The position numbers and the translations under genes are program-made. From Psychrobacter fozii (lineage in GTDB: Bacteria; Pseudomonadota; Gammaproteobacteria; Pseudomonadales; Moraxellaceae), in assembly GCF_003217155.1 (NCBI RefSeq), contig NZ_QJSU01000005.1, positions 1 through 64,000 on the forward strand: a stretch of DNA of 64,000 nt, written 5' to 3'. The notes under the pieces were generated by a model. The model was not told the origin of the DNA. It ran no database searches and saw only the letters and a list, made by a program, of their open reading frames with translations. This document shows, piece by piece, positions 51,687 to 61,682 of the stretch. Each line of letters begins with the position of its first letter. Position 1 is the stretch's first letter.

Positions 51687-53885
51687 TTAGGTGTTTGCTT
51701 TTAGATCAAGACGTGCCTGATGCAACAATGGTTCAGTGTAGCCACTAGGCTGCTCACGTCCTTTAAACACTAAATCACAGGCTGCCTTAAACGCATAAGA
51801 GTTTTCGAAGTCACTGGCCATTGGTTGATAATCGCTGTCACCTACATTTTGCTCATCAACGACTTTTGCCATACGCTTCATTGTCTCAAGCACTTGCTCC
51901 TCAGTGATCACATTATGATGCAGCCAGTTAGCGATATGTTGACTGGAAATACGTAGCGTTGCACGATCTTCCATAAGACCAACATCATCGATATCAGGTA
52001 CTTTAGAGCAACCAACGCCTTGGTTTACCCAGCGTACGACGTAACCTAAGATACCCTGCGCATTGTTCTCTAATTCTTGTTGCTTTTCTTCTTTAGACCA
52101 GTTGGTGTCTTTCGCTAATGGAATGGTCAAGATATCGTCCAAGCTTGCACGCTCACGTGATTTTAGGCTGTCTTGTACTTCTGTCACATTTACTTGATGA
52201 TAGTGCATGCTATGCAAGGTTGCCCCTGTTGGTGACGGTACCCATGCCGTACTAGCACCAGACTTAGGATGCGCGGCCTTGGTGTCCATCATCTCTTTCA
52301 TTTCATCAGGCTTCGCCCACATGCCTTTACCAATCTGAGCAACACCCTGTAGACCTGTCTCAAGGCCAACATCTACGTTCCACTGCTCATAGGCTGGCTG
52401 CCATGCTTGTGACTTCATCTCACCTTTTGGTACAAATGGGCCTGCATTCATACTGGTATGCATCTCATCACCTGTACGGTCGAGGAAACCAGTATTGATA
52501 AAAATCACACGCTCTTTGGCTTGGCGAATGGCTTCTTTTAAGTTAACCGTCATGCGACGTTCTTCATCCATAATGCCGATTTTAAGGCTGTTACGCTCAA
52601 GCCCTAGCAAGTCTTCTGAAGCGTTAAACAAGTCATTGGCCATTTTGACTTCTTCAGGGCCATGCATTTTTGGCTTAACGATATACATTGAGCCTTTGCG
52701 TGAATTCGATAGTGGGTTTTTACCTTTTAAATCATTCAAAGACAATAGCGGCGTGATTAAGCCATCCATCAATCCTTCGAAGATTTGTTCTTGACCATTA
52801 CCCAAATCTACTAAGATTGCTGGGTTTTGCATCAAGTGACCGACGTTACGAATGAGTAGCAACGAACGACCTGGTAGGATAAGTTTGCCACCATCTGGCG
52901 TGGTGTATTCGCGGTCTGGGTTTTGTTTACGAGTACGCGTTTTGCCACCTTTTTCAAAGGTTTCTTGCAAGTCCGCATTCATCAAACCAAGCCAGTTGCG
53001 ATAGACTTCAACTTTTTCTTCAGCGTCAACCGCAGCGACTGAATCTTCACAATCCTGAATGGCTGTAATCGCTGACTCAAGTAAGACGTCTTTGATATTT
53101 GCAGGATCATCTTTACCGACTGGATGATTGGCATCGATTTGGATTTCGGCATGCAGATTGTTGTTCTTTAATAAAATACCTGTTGGTGCCTCTGCATCAC
53201 CCACAAAACCGACAAATTTTTCAGGGTCTTTTAGCGAAGTGCTGCTATCACCTTGAACAATTGAAAGCCTGCCATCAACCACTGCAAAGCCTGTTGCATC
53301 ATTGTATGATCCTGATGCTAGCGCAAAATGTTCATCTAAGAATGCTTTTGCATAAGCGACGACGGCAGCACCGCGAGTCGGGTTGTAACCGCCTGTTGCT
53401 TCTTGACCATTATCATCACTGATGACATCGGTACCATATAAGGCATCATACAAACTACCCCAACGTGCATTGGTTGCGTTCAGTGCATAGCGAGCATTGC
53501 GCACTGGTACCACTAGCTGTGGCCCTGCGATATGAGCAATCTCATCATCAACGTTTTGCGTGCTAACTTTAAAGTCATCACCTTCTGGTAATAGATACCC
53601 AATCTCTTGTAAAAATGCTTTATACGTAGGGTAATCGATTTCGCCGTCTTTGGCTGGGTTGTCTAAATGCCACTGATCAATCTGTGCTTGAATTTTGTCA
53701 CGAGTCTCAAGCAGTGCCTTGTTGCGCGGGGTAAACTCTTTGATGACTTTTTCGAAACCTGACCAATAACTGTCTGAGTCAACACCGACTTTCGGTAGCA
53801 CTTCGTTTTCAATAAAGTCATACAATTGCTGGTCGATGGCAAGGATGCCTTTTTGAATACGATTGGCGTTAGAAGACTGGCTCAT
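51687..53885 (-). CDS. glcB: Malate synthase G
   Basis: The 732-residue monomeric enzyme condenses glyoxylate with acetyl-CoA to malate, the second glyoxylate-shunt step. The length identifies the G isoform (about 720-730), and family blocks [48 protein letters not shown] and [15 protein letters not shown] are visible. AAGGAT supports the ATG at 53885; the frame runs open to 53948 without a ribosome site. It complements aceA elsewhere in the window. Confidence 0.95.
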   Translation of the reverse strand: MSQSSNANRIQKGILAIDQQLYDFIENEVLPKVGVDSDSYWSGFEKVIKEFTPRNKALLETRDKIQAQIDQWHLDNPAKDGEIDYPTYKAFLQEIGYLLPEGDDFKVSTQNVDDEIAHIAGPQLVVPVRNARYALNATNARWGSLYDALYGTDVISDDNGQEATGGYNPTRGAAVVAYAKAFLDEHFALASGSYNDATGFAVVDGRLSIVQGDSSTSLKDPEKFVGFVGDAEAPTGILLKNNNLHAEIQIDANHPVGKDDPANIKDVLLESAITAIQDCEDSVAAVDAEEKVEVYRNWLGLMNADLQETFEKGGKTRTRKQNPDREYTTPDGGKLILPGRSLLLIRNVGHLMQNPAILVDLGNGQEQIFEGLMDGLITPLLSLNDLKGKNPLSNSRKGSMYIVKPKMHGPEEVKMANDLFNASEDLLGLERNSLKIGIMDEERRMTVNLKEAIRQAKERVIFINTGFLDRTGDEMHTSMNAGPFVPKGEMKSQAWQPAYEQWNVDVGLETGLQGVAQIGKGMWAKPDEMKEMMDTKAAHPKSGASTAWVPSPTGATLHSMHYHQVNVTEVQDSLKSRERASLDDILTIPLAKDTNWSKEEKQQELENNAQGILGYVVRWVNQGVGCSKVPDIDDVGLMEDRATLRISSQHIANWLHHNVITEEQVLETMKRMAKVVDEQNVGDSDYQPMASDFENSYAFKAACDLVFKGREQPSGYTEPLLHQARLDLKANT

Positions 53886-54205
53886 GTTGTTATCCTTATC
53901 TGTTCGTGAGAGTGTAAATACGAAGTTGCTACCGCAATGATTGGACATTGTCGGTCTTAGACATCTATTCCAAGTTCAGATGCAGTATGAATCGAACCTG
54001 TTGTTCTATCATATAAGTTTGTCATGAATAGCGCTTTAAACATTTGTGCTATGCTACTAGCATACATTTTTTGCTGCATTGAAGCACGCTTGCTAATAAC
54101 ATTATAGAAAACGATACAGGTCATAAATACAGCCATTTATTTCAAACGGCCTATACCTGTGTATCAATAGCTTTATGTCGTATTGGCATGAGTTATAATA
54201 CTCAT
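53886..54205. other. Non-coding stretch upstream of glcB
   Basis: No plausible gene. It should contain the glcB promoter on the minus strand. An imperfect inverted repeat (GATACAGGT near 54112 with ACCTGTGTATC near 54155) is present. A perfect TATAAT at 54194-54199 on the plus strand begins the candidate small RNA. Confidence 0.4.
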
Positions 54206-54335
54206 TACCCATCACCAAGCGATGACTGATATATCAATAGTAAGAAAGATTCTGCTTTAGCAAAATCTTATCCTACTATCAAATAAAGAAATAAACAAGA
54301 AAACCCCATTCACTAAGTAAATGTTGGGGGTTTTA
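54206..54335 (+). ncRNA. Candidate small RNA between divergent glcB and miaE
   Basis: A TATAAT hexamer at 54194-54199, about 130 nt of non-coding DNA and a strong intrinsic terminator ending near 54335 form a complete transcription unit. None of the annotated genes can use that terminator, since glcB and miaE both run away from it. Inside, AAGATTCTGC (54246-54255) pairs with GCAAAATCTT (54260-54269) with one mismatch, followed by an A-rich single-stranded linker. The -35 region is weak (TTTATG-like). No known RNA family recognised. Confidence 0.35.
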
Positions 54336-54336
54336 T
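54298..54336. terminator. Orphan intrinsic terminator
   Basis: AAAACCCC (54300-54307) pairs with GGGGTTTT (54327-54334), with an inner ATT/GTT extension. It has A/T runs on both sides and so could act in both directions. It lies between divergently transcribed genes, so it belongs to no annotated gene. Confidence 0.75.
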
Positions 54337-54517
54337 AATGATGATGACCTATAAGCTGTCGAGCCTAAAGTCTATTCTCAGTGCTTTTACATGCACAGAC
54401 AATTAGACCCAGATAAACAGTAAGTAATCATTACTGTATCGACTTATAGTTATTAGTTATCTATCTCATTTTTATGTTTAGTCAATACCTATCAAATACT
54501 CAACCGTGACAGAGACT

Positions 54518-55258
54518 ATGAACGAAGAAAATATGAAACCTATTAACAGCAGTGATAACGCCTTAAACGATGGACTTATGAACGACAGCGATATCGTAAA
54601 AGACAGCATAGAAAAAGACAGCGTTGATATCACTCAACTACGTACGCCCATCAAAGTAGACCTATCTCCTATTTATAATTTCTTGGGTGCTCGAACCACA
54701 CAGGCTTGGGTCGATGCGGCGATTAATAACTTGCCATTGATCATTCAGGATCATGCCAATTGCGAAAAAAAAGCAGCGGGTACCGCCATGAATCTCATAT
54801 TCCGCTATGAGTTTTCCTATGATTTGCAGTGTAAGCTGGCGCAGTTGATACGTGAAGAGATGCTACATTACGAACAAGTACTAGGCATCATGAATGATCG
54901 TGGTCTGGAGTGGAAATACCTCAGTGCTGGACGCTATGCTAAAGGCATGTTGAAACACAAGCGCACTTACGAGCCAGCAGCGATGGTTGATGTGCTAATC
55001 ATTGGGGCATTCATTGAAGCACGCTCTTGCGAACGATTTGCGTCGTTGGCTGAGGTTATCAATGATGAGCGCTTGGCAAAGTACTATCGCTACTTACTCA
55101 AGTCAGAAAGTCGTCATTTTGAAGATTACTTGGCCTTAGCTCAATCACTATCTGAAGACAATATCGATGAAAGAGTGTCTTTCTTCAAAGAAGTGGAATC
55201 AGAGTTGATATCCAGTCCAGATGCTGAATTGCGCTTTCATAGCGGTACACCTGCTTAG
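54518..55258 (+). CDS. miaE: tRNA-(ms2io6A)-hydroxylase
   Basis: The 246-residue non-haem diiron monooxygenase hydroxylates the isopentenyl group of ms2i6A37 in tRNA. Diiron ligands are visible in NCEKKAAGTAMNL, the EEMLHYEQV helix (E-x-x-H), IEARSCERF and ESRHFEDY. The N-terminal 45 residues are acidic and poorly conserved. Candidate starts are GTG 54506, ATG 54518 and ATG 54533; none has a perfect ribosome site. A 22-bp terminator follows. Confidence 0.85.
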   Translation: MNEENMKPINSSDNALNDGLMNDSDIVKDSIEKDSVDITQLRTPIKVDLSPIYNFLGARTTQAWVDAAINNLPLIIQDHANCEKKAAGTAMNLIFRYEFSYDLQCKLAQLIREEMLHYEQVLGIMNDRGLEWKYLSAGRYAKGMLKHKRTYEPAAMVDVLIIGAFIEARSCERFASLAEVINDERLAKYYRYLLKSESRHFEDYLALAQSLSEDNIDERVSFFKEVESELISSPDAELRFHSGTPA

Positions 55259-55285
55259 ATATCACTAGCAATCGTTTAGACAAAT

Positions 55286-55341
55286 AAAAAAGGTACTACT
55301 AGAGTTCAAGATATTTAGCTTGAACTCTAGTAGTACCTTTT
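55286..55341. terminator. Very long-stem bidirectional terminator
   Basis: A perfect 22-bp stem (55289-55310 with 55319-55340, extended by A/T runs) around an 8-nt loop. It serves miaE from one side and the minus-strand hydrophilic-protein genes from the other. Confidence 0.9.
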
Positions 55342-55420
55342 CTGATTAGATCTGTCTATTGATGTTTTTGCTTATGACATTCTTTGTAGAATCCAGAACC
55401 AAAACCATCACAATAAATCA

Positions 55421-55621
55421 CTATTTATCGTCTTTCATTAATGGACTGTCATACTGTTTATGGTTTTTGGCAATATTATGTGGGTCGTGATCGGCCGTGG
55501 CTCTTTCTGCAGCAGCAGGATTGGCTTTCTGTAAGGCATCATCAGCGACAATGCCATTTTTATCATCTGCATCTTTTAATTTATGACTCTCATTCACTGC
55601 CTTATCATCTGGCATATTCAT
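55421..55621 (-). CDS. Small disordered hydrophilic protein 4 (66 aa)
   Basis: Nearly every residue is polar or small: many Asp, Lys, Asn, Ala and His, no Cys, Trp or Phe, one Tyr. No stable fold, signal peptide or membrane helix is predicted by eye. GAGGTG lies 7 nt before the ATG. The composition recalls hydrophilins or LEA-like desiccation proteins, a suggestion by composition only. It is the last of four such genes in a row and ends KDDK. Confidence 0.65.
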   Translation of the reverse strand: MNMPDDKAVNESHKLKDADDKNGIVADDALQKANPAAAERATADHDPHNIAKNHKQYDSPLMKDDK

Positions 55622-55686
55622 AATGACACCTCACTCTCATCGCTATTATTGTTGTCTGATCTAAGATACAAATGACTAAGCAAGTA

Positions 55687-55986
55687 CTATTTATCCTTTT
55701 CATCAGGATTCAACACACGTGATTGCGCGTTGTCAACGCTTGCATAACGGTTTAAATTGTTAATACCTTCACTTTTAGAAGGCTCGCTGCCAACTGTATG
55801 CTCATTAATACCGTCATCAAAAGCATTGCCCTCTTGGTCACGGCGATCAGGCTGACGGGCAGGATTATCGTTGTCATTTACGTGTTCTGAACGAACAACC
55901 CCTTCTTCAAACGTGTCCGTTCCTTTGTTCTCAGTGATATTCTTTTCTATCTGGCCATCTGATAATGCTGATTTTTTATTTTCCAT
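55687..55986 (-). CDS. Small disordered hydrophilic protein 3 (99 aa)
   Basis: Rich in Asn, Asp, Glu, Ser, Gly and Arg, with no Cys or Trp and only two Phe and one Tyr. I start at the ATG at 55986, because AAGGAT directly abuts the alternative ATG at 55992. Segments such as DNDNPARQPDRRDQEGNAFDD and INEHTVGSEPSKSEG are strongly disordered in character. It ends PDEKDK. Third of four consecutive genes of this kind; function unknown. Confidence 0.65.
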   Translation of the reverse strand: MENKKSALSDGQIEKNITENKGTDTFEEGVVRSEHVNDNDNPARQPDRRDQEGNAFDDGINEHTVGSEPSKSEGINNLNRYASVDNAQSRVLNPDEKDK

Positions 55987-56082
55987 GGTCATATCCTTAT
56001 TATTTTTATTCGTCTCTTTCTAACGGCTATGTCGCCTGCTATTGAAGGCCGCTTATCGGTTTCATCCGACATCAGCCAATCT

Positions 56083-56334
56083 TTACTCGTTACCTTTTTG
56101 GCTCAAGTCGTGGACATTTAAGTCCGCAACATTTTTGCCACCCGCTGGTAAGTCTTCTTCTTTGCGTGGATCAGCGTAGATTTCATCTGTTTCTTGTGAG
56201 TCTTGCTGTGGACCATCAATGTCCGGCTTATGTTTACGGCCTTCGTAACTGTCCTGCGCATTATTTGGATGTGATGCTGCCGAATCATTGACTACTACTT
56301 TTTCTTCATTGTTTGACTGACTATCAATTGTCAT
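56083..56334 (-). CDS. Small disordered hydrophilic protein 2 (83 aa)
   Basis: Composition dominated by Asp, Glu, Asn, Gln, Ser and Lys; no Cys, Trp or Phe. Short recognisable bits are SYEGRKHKPDIDGPQQDSQE and ADPRKEEDLPAGGKNVADLN. GAGAGAG precedes the ATG at good spacing. The C-terminal PAGGKNVADLNVHDL is the only part with regular hydrophobics and may be a short helix. Function unknown. Confidence 0.65.
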   Translation of the reverse strand: MTIDSQSNNEEKVVVNDSAASHPNNAQDSYEGRKHKPDIDGPQQDSQETDEIYADPRKEEDLPAGGKNVADLNVHDLSQKGNE

Positions 56335-56390
56335 AGCATGTCTCTCTCGTTGATATGTTAAACATTAAATCAAATCATTTGTTACCATAA

Positions 56391-56561
56391 CTATTTATCA
56401 GTGCGTAGTTCATCTTCAATGAAAGAGGTTTTCTCTTCTTCACTCAATGATTCAGGCGCATCTACTTTTTTATCACTCTTGAGATTTTGTGCAATTTGTT
56501 TGCTGTCAGCGTTTTCTGCTGCTTGTTTGATATCTGAGCTGTCGTTGTTTGTCGTACTCAT
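56391..56561 (-). CDS. Small disordered hydrophilic protein 1 (56 aa)
   Basis: I start at the ATG at 56561, preceded by AGGGA; the frame is open to 56588. Asp, Ser, Lys, Glu and Asn make up most of the protein, without Cys, Trp or Tyr. The C-terminal half (ESLSEEEKTSFIEDELRTDK) could be an amphipathic helix. First of the four genes and thus nearest the likely promoter. It ends in Asp-Lys, like two of the others. Confidence 0.6.
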   Translation of the reverse strand: MSTTNNDSSDIKQAAENADSKQIAQNLKSDKKVDAPESLSEEEKTSFIEDELRTDK

Positions 56562-56638
56562 AATGCTTTCCCTATTTTTATAATTCATTGGTTTTACTTG
56601 TTTTTTATATAGCTGCCTATCTAGCAGGACTGATATTG

Positions 56639-56644
56639 ATTATA
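56639..56644 (-). promoter_or_regulatory. Candidate -10 element of the hydrophilic-protein cluster
   Basis: On the minus strand this is TATAAT, about 78 nt before the first gene of the cluster. No good -35 match lies 16-18 nt further upstream, which would be compatible with a stationary-phase sigma factor but proves nothing. Confidence 0.3.
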
Positions 56645-56745
56645 AGTAGAACGTTGTGCACCTCACCAGTGTACTGCCGTATCAATATGTGAATAAATGT
56701 GAGGTTACAAGACAGTTTGTAACTTATATCAATCCTTTTCCCAAA

Positions 56746-56785
56746 TAAAAACCAAGCGCCAGTACTGACCAGCGCTTGGTTTTGT
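56746..56785 (-). terminator. Terminator after ppk1
   Basis: AAAACCAAGCGC (56748-56759) pairs perfectly with GCGCTTGGTTTT (56772-56783), 54 nt after the ppk1 stop. It separates ppk1 from the hydrophilic-protein genes. Confidence 0.88.
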
Positions 56786-56836
56786 TAACTCGTTTAAAAC
56801 TATTTACAACATCAAAAATATATCTACAAGAGTGCG

Positions 56837-59086
56837 CTAGACTGAATCTCCTACCCCATTGATAACCTTTAATAGGTGTTCTTGGGCAATATACGGTGTT
56901 TCACCCGCTACTGGTTGCAGATGTGTCCACACACCATTGCCATCCAGCGTCCAAGCTTGAGTATTGTCTTTTAGGTAACTGAGCAATCCATCTTGATAGA
57001 CTTGCTTAAACAGTTTTTTGTCTTCAATGGGAAATGCCACTTCTACGCGATGGAATAGATTGCGATCCATCCAGTCAGCACTGCCGCAATATAGACGCTC
57101 ATCACCATTATTATAAAAATAATAAACACGCGTGTGTTCTAAAAACCGGCCAATCACAGAGCGTACGGTAATATTTTCAGACAGACCTTTTACCTGTGGA
57201 CGTAGGCAACATATAGAACGCAAAATCAGCTCGATTTTGACGCCTACTTGCGAGGCATCGTATAATTTGGCAATCAGTCGACGCTCAGTTAGGGCGTTAA
57301 CTTTCACGATAATGTGAGCCTGCTTACCTGCTTTTGCATGTGCAATTTCATCATCGATAAAGCGTATCAATTTATCATGTAGCGTAAATGGGGCATGCAG
57401 TAGCTTTTTGAGATTGGCTGGTTTGCCCATCCCTGTCAGCTCTTGGAATATTTTATGGACGTCTTCTGAGATGTCAGGATCTGCGCTAAACAAACCATAG
57501 TCGGTATAAACTTTTGCGTTGGCTGCATGATAGTTACCTGTACCCAAATGCACATAACGGTGGATACGGTCATCCTCACGGCGAACGATGAGCATGAGCT
57601 TGGCATGGGTCTTATAACCGACGATACCATAGACCACGACTGCGCCCGCTTCTTGCAGATAATTAGCAACGGCAATATTAGAGGCCTCATCGAAACGCGC
57701 ACGCAGCTCGATAACAGCGGTGACTTCTTTACCATTACGAGCAGCAGCGGCAAGTGCTTTGACGATTTCTGAATTGGTGCCTGAACGATATAGCGTTTGC
57801 TTAATTGCTAGCACTTTTGGATCGCTGGCTGCTTGCCACAATAAATTGATAATTGGCGAAAACGCATGAAAAGGGTGATGTACGAGCACATCCTTTTTGC
57901 GCATAGCGGCAAACATACTGGTCGCTTTGTCCAGTTTGTCCATCTCACGGCGGAATTCTTTTGGTATCACATGGGTGAACGGCTCATAGCGCAGCGCTGG
58001 AATATTAAAATCAAACAGCAACCGTGTTAAGTTAACCGGACCATTGACACGGTATAGCTGATTGTCATGCAGCTCAAACTCATTGAGTAGATAGTCACTG
58101 ATATGCGTCGGACAATCCATGGTGACTTCTAAGCGAACCTTGTCACCAAAGCGGCGGTTTTCTAACTCACCCTCTAGCGCTTTGGCAATATCTTCGACAT
58201 CATCAGCCAGATCTAAATCGGCATTACGGGTCAGCCGGAACTGATGACACCCTGTCACATTCATACCAGGGAATAGCTCACCGATATGCTCATGAATGAT
58301 GGCAGATAGCATGACGTGATGCTCTTTGCCACCTGTCAATTCATCAGGTAGACGAATCACACGTGGCAGACTGCGCGGCGCTGGCACAATCGCAAGATTG
58401 ATATCACGACCAAATGCATCTTTGCCTTCTAAGGTAGCGATGAAGTTCAAGCTTTTATTGACCAAACGCGGGAACGGATGCGCAGGATCAATACTAATCG
58501 GCGTCAACACTGGCGATACTTGCTCAGTGAAATAGCGCTTCATCCAAGCCGACTGCTCAGCATTCAACTCATCGCGTTTTAGATAACGGATGTCTTCCTT
58601 AGCAAGCGCTGGCAAGACATCTTCGTTCAGAATACGATACTGCTCATCGATAGCATCATGCATGACCGTGGATATCTCATTCAACACCTCACTAGGGCGC
58701 ATACCGTGGACACTGGTCGAGACATCACCGATATTAAGCTTTTGCATCAGGCCTGCGACCCGAATCTCAAAAAACTCATCGATGTTTGATGAGAAGATAA
58801 TCAAGAAAAACAGGCGCTCAAGTAGCGGATGGCGAGGACTGGCCGCCTGCGCTAGCACACGTAAATGAAACTGCAATAAAGACAGGTCACGATTGATATA
58901 GCTGCTCGGTGAATAGCTGCCGTCTTCTGAGCGCTGCCATGCCACTGTAGTCAAATTCTCATGGTTGCCCTCTGTATGAGCTTTATGGTCAACAGCCACA
59001 ACGTCATTCACATTACTATCACTACTTTGCTCTTTATTCACATCTAACACGTCATTAGTCCTTTTACTGTATCGATACGCCATCAT
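56837..59086 (-). CDS. ppk1: Polyphosphate kinase 1
   Basis: The 749-residue enzyme makes and uses long-chain polyphosphate with ATP. The PPK core begins [16 protein letters not shown] near residue 63. The autophosphorylated His is His494 ([10 protein letters not shown]), and the RSGTNSEIV and [11 protein letters not shown] blocks supply ATP and phosphate contacts. An N-terminal acidic extension of about 50 residues precedes the core. It follows mtgA on the same strand with a 28-bp gap, so the two may be co-transcribed. Confidence 0.95.
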   Translation of the reverse strand: MMAYRYSKRTNDVLDVNKEQSSDSNVNDVVAVDHKAHTEGNHENLTTVAWQRSEDGSYSPSSYINRDLSLLQFHLRVLAQAASPRHPLLERLFFLIIFSSNIDEFFEIRVAGLMQKLNIGDVSTSVHGMRPSEVLNEISTVMHDAIDEQYRILNEDVLPALAKEDIRYLKRDELNAEQSAWMKRYFTEQVSPVLTPISIDPAHPFPRLVNKSLNFIATLEGKDAFGRDINLAIVPAPRSLPRVIRLPDELTGGKEHHVMLSAIIHEHIGELFPGMNVTGCHQFRLTRNADLDLADDVEDIAKALEGELENRRFGDKVRLEVTMDCPTHISDYLLNEFELHDNQLYRVNGPVNLTRLLFDFNIPALRYEPFTHVIPKEFRREMDKLDKATSMFAAMRKKDVLVHHPFHAFSPIINLLWQAASDPKVLAIKQTLYRSGTNSEIVKALAAAARNGKEVTAVIELRARFDEASNIAVANYLQEAGAVVVYGIVGYKTHAKLMLIVRREDDRIHRYVHLGTGNYHAANAKVYTDYGLFSADPDISEDVHKIFQELTGMGKPANLKKLLHAPFTLHDKLIRFIDDEIAHAKAGKQAHIIVKVNALTERRLIAKLYDASQVGVKIELILRSICCLRPQVKGLSENITVRSVIGRFLEHTRVYYFYNNGDERLYCGSADWMDRNLFHRVEVAFPIEDKKLFKQVYQDGLLSYLKDNTQAWTLDGNGVWTHLQPVAGETPYIAQEHLLKVINGVGDSV

Positions 59087-59114
59087 CTGTTATAGGTTCA
59101 TTAAACTAGGGTGA

Positions 59115-59792
59115 CTATGGCAACACTGCGTTTTTCATACGCTTTTTAACGATGCTCTGTTTGTTACGTAATCGTCTATCGCCCTGATTGTCTTCGTAAT
59201 ATTTTGGGTTGGTCAACATAGAAATAAGCAAAGCTGACTCATCACGGTTGAGGTTTGCAGCCGACTTATCAAAATAATGATGCGCCGCCGCGTCGATACC
59301 ATAAATACCATTGCCAAACTCTGCCACATTGAGATACGCAGCCAAGATACGCTGCTTGTCCCATAGCGTCTCAATCATCACGGTAATTATGGCTTCTTCG
59401 CCTTTACGCGCGTACGATCGATGTGAGGTCAAAAATAAGTTTTTTGCGAGCTGCTGAGTAATCGTTGAGCCGCCAGCAGACGCCTTACCTGTCTCTTCGT
59501 TTTTCTTACGTGCGGCTTTAATACCTTTAAAGTCAAAACCACTATGTTGGCTGAATGTCGAATCCTCACTCACTATCGCCGCTTGTTTGGCAGATTTTGC
59601 AATGGCATCATAATCGGCCCACGTCTGCGTGACCGTTCCACCCGTTAGGCGATGCGACAACATAAACATGCTGTTATTAATCGGCTGCGTTTTCCAAATT
59701 AACAGCAGTCCAGCGACTAGCACGTGAAATGCCACGACTAACAGTATCAATACCAATAATAGTCGTTTGAGAAATTTGCCAAAACTTGCCAT
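59115..59792 (-). CDS. mtgA: Monofunctional peptidoglycan transglycosylase
   Basis: The 225-residue GT51 enzyme polymerises lipid II into glycan strands. A single N-terminal transmembrane helix (about 11-32) anchors a periplasmic domain. The catalytic Glu76 is in SEDSTFSQHSGFD, and the second family motif ASAGGSTITQQLAKNLFL is at about 105-122. The length is close to E. coli MtgA (242). Upstream of ppk1 on the same strand. Confidence 0.93.
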   Translation of the reverse strand: MASFGKFLKRLLLVLILLVVAFHVLVAGLLLIWKTQPINNSMFMLSHRLTGGTVTQTWADYDAIAKSAKQAAIVSEDSTFSQHSGFDFKGIKAARKKNEETGKASAGGSTITQQLAKNLFLTSHRSYARKGEEAIITVMIETLWDKQRILAAYLNVAEFGNGIYGIDAAAHHYFDKSAANLNRDESALLISMLTNPKYYEDNQGDRRLRNKQSIVKKRMKNAVLP

Positions 59793-59999
59793 GCGCGATA
59801 TCCAAATGTTAAAAAAGGTAATAAGATGAAGTAATAAGTCAGTAATGAAAAGCAGCAGGTCATCTTACCTAATCTCACAATCGCTGTCATTATTTACCCT
59901 ACTTCTTTATCATGTCATAACGGTGAAATAGGGTGTTAATTTTTTATTAAAATTCTAAGACAAGCTTTTTGCGACAAGTATCAAAACAAGAGAACAACT

Positions 60000-60308
60000 A
60001 TGTACGATGATAATAATATAAAAGAGCTACGAGCACGGATCATTGAAAAATCCCCTAGCCTTAATGCCTATCAGGATAAATGGTGGTTGCTAGGCACGTC
60101 TGGCTGTCATCTATGTGATATCGCCGCGCAACTGCTGACACAGTTTCAAGCAGTACAGCCCGTTACCTATCACGATGTCGATATCGCTGATTTTGATGAA
60201 TCTCTGATGATGGAATTTGCCACCACGATTCCTGTTATCTTGACACCGTCAAAGCGATTAAATTATCCGTTTTCGGTACTGGACTTACAGCAACTGCTCA
60301 GTCAATAA
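60000..60308 (+). CDS. Glutaredoxin-like protein (DUF836 type)
   Basis: The 102-residue thioredoxin-fold protein has the redox pair Cys36-x-x-Cys39 in TSGCHLCD, the DVDIADFDE strand and the cis-proline segment TTIPVIL. This matches the glutaredoxin-like DUF836 family. The partner is unknown. It ends 38 bp before the alpha-hydroxyacid dehydrogenase gene and is probably co-transcribed with it. Confidence 0.8.
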   Translation: MYDDNNIKELRARIIEKSPSLNAYQDKWWLLGTSGCHLCDIAAQLLTQFQAVQPVTYHDVDIADFDESLMMEFATTIPVILTPSKRLNYPFSVLDLQQLLSQ

Positions 60309-60346
60309 TATTAAAACAGTCATAAAAACCAGATAGTGGGAACGCC

Positions 60347-61546
60347 ATGAAAGATCTAAAGCCTATTTTAAAAAAGATTACTGAAATCGAAGACTTGCGC
60401 CGAATCGCCGAACGCAAAGTACCACGTATGTTTTATGATTATGTCGATTCAGGCTCATGGACTGAAACCACCTATCGCAGTAATGAAACTGACTTTGACC
60501 GTATCAAGTTGCGTCAACGGGTCTTGGTCGATATGGACAACCGCAGCCTGGCCACACAAATGATTGGCGAGTCCGTCAAGATGCCAGTCGCCATCGCTCC
60601 GACAGGGTTTACCGGTATGATGTGGGCGGATGGCGAAATTAAAGCTGCTCAGGCGGCTGAAAAATTCGGTGTGCCCTTCTCACTCTCGACCATGAGCATC
60701 TGCTCTATCGAGGATGTCGCTGAAAACACCAGTGCGCCATTTTGGTTTCAGCTGTACGTCATGCGTGATCAGGGTTTTATGGCCAATCTGATTCAACGGG
60801 CAAAAGATGCCAATTGCTCGGCACTGATATTAACTGCCGACTTGCAAGTCATGGGACAACGCCATAAAGACATAAAAAATGGCTTATCTGCACCGCCAAA
60901 ACCCACGCTCGCCAATATCATTAACCTAATGACCAAGCCGCAATGGTGCATGAACATGCTGGGCACCAAACGCCACAATTTTGGTAATATCGTTGGTCAT
61001 GCAAAAGGCGTTGAGGATCTGTCCTCATTAAGCTCATGGACCGCAGAGCAGTTTGATCCGCGGCTGAGCTGGGACGATGTCGCCCGTATCAAAGATGCAT
61101 GGGGTGGCAAGCTGATTATAAAAGGAATCATGGAACCTGAAGATGCCATCATGGCAGCACGTAGTGGCGCTGATGCACTGGTCGTCTCCAATCACGGTGG
61201 TCGTCAATTGGATGGTGCACTCTCTTCTATCTCTGCGCTTTCTGATATCGTGCAAGCTGTCCATGCTGAAAACAGTGATATCGAAGTCTGGTTAGACAGT
61301 GGTATTCGCTCTGGTCAAGATGTATTAAAGGCTATATCGCTGGGCGCAAAAGGCACGATGATTGGCCGAGCATTCTTATACGGGCTTGGCGCTTATGGTG
61401 AAGATGGCGTACGCCGCGCACTTGAGCTCATCTATAACGAATGTGATATTAGTATGGCGTTCTGTGGTCATACCGATATCAATAACGTCACAGATGATAT
61501 CTTGGTAAAAGGTACTTATGAAAACCTCAAAATTCCTAATTATTAG
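60347..61546 (+). CDS. lldD: FMN-dependent alpha-hydroxyacid dehydrogenase (L-lactate dehydrogenase type)
   Basis: The 399-residue TIM-barrel flavoprotein oxidises L-lactate or a related 2-hydroxyacid. The catalytic His283 and Arg286 lie in SNHGGRQLDG, Lys259 precedes GIM, PVAIAPTGFTGM is the FMN block near 80-91, and DSGIRSGQDV binds the FMN phosphate. The length and C-terminal GRAFLYGLGAYGE match LldD. No lactate permease or LldR is adjacent, so other 2-hydroxyacids remain possible. Confidence 0.85.
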   Translation: MKDLKPILKKITEIEDLRRIAERKVPRMFYDYVDSGSWTETTYRSNETDFDRIKLRQRVLVDMDNRSLATQMIGESVKMPVAIAPTGFTGMMWADGEIKAAQAAEKFGVPFSLSTMSICSIEDVAENTSAPFWFQLYVMRDQGFMANLIQRAKDANCSALILTADLQVMGQRHKDIKNGLSAPPKPTLANIINLMTKPQWCMNMLGTKRHNFGNIVGHAKGVEDLSSLSSWTAEQFDPRLSWDDVARIKDAWGGKLIIKGIMEPEDAIMAARSGADALVVSNHGGRQLDGALSSISALSDIVQAVHAENSDIEVWLDSGIRSGQDVLKAISLGAKGTMIGRAFLYGLGAYGEDGVRRALELIYNECDISMAFCGHTDINNVTDDILVKGTYENLKIPNY

Positions 61547-61682
61547 AAACACCATCTTTATCACTAGAGCTGTCAGTCATTCACTTGCCAAGCTTTAAAA
61601 CGCGCTGGCAGGTTGATGCATAACATTATCTGACCATACCCTTTATACTCTACTCATAACCTTTCATTAATAGTTAGCTTTT

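Noticed and set aside
55421..56561. The four hydrophilic genes as one split or frameshifted gene
   Set aside because: Each frame has its own ribosome site, start and stop, with intergenic gaps of roughly 60-100 bp, and the products do not align end to end with one protein I know.
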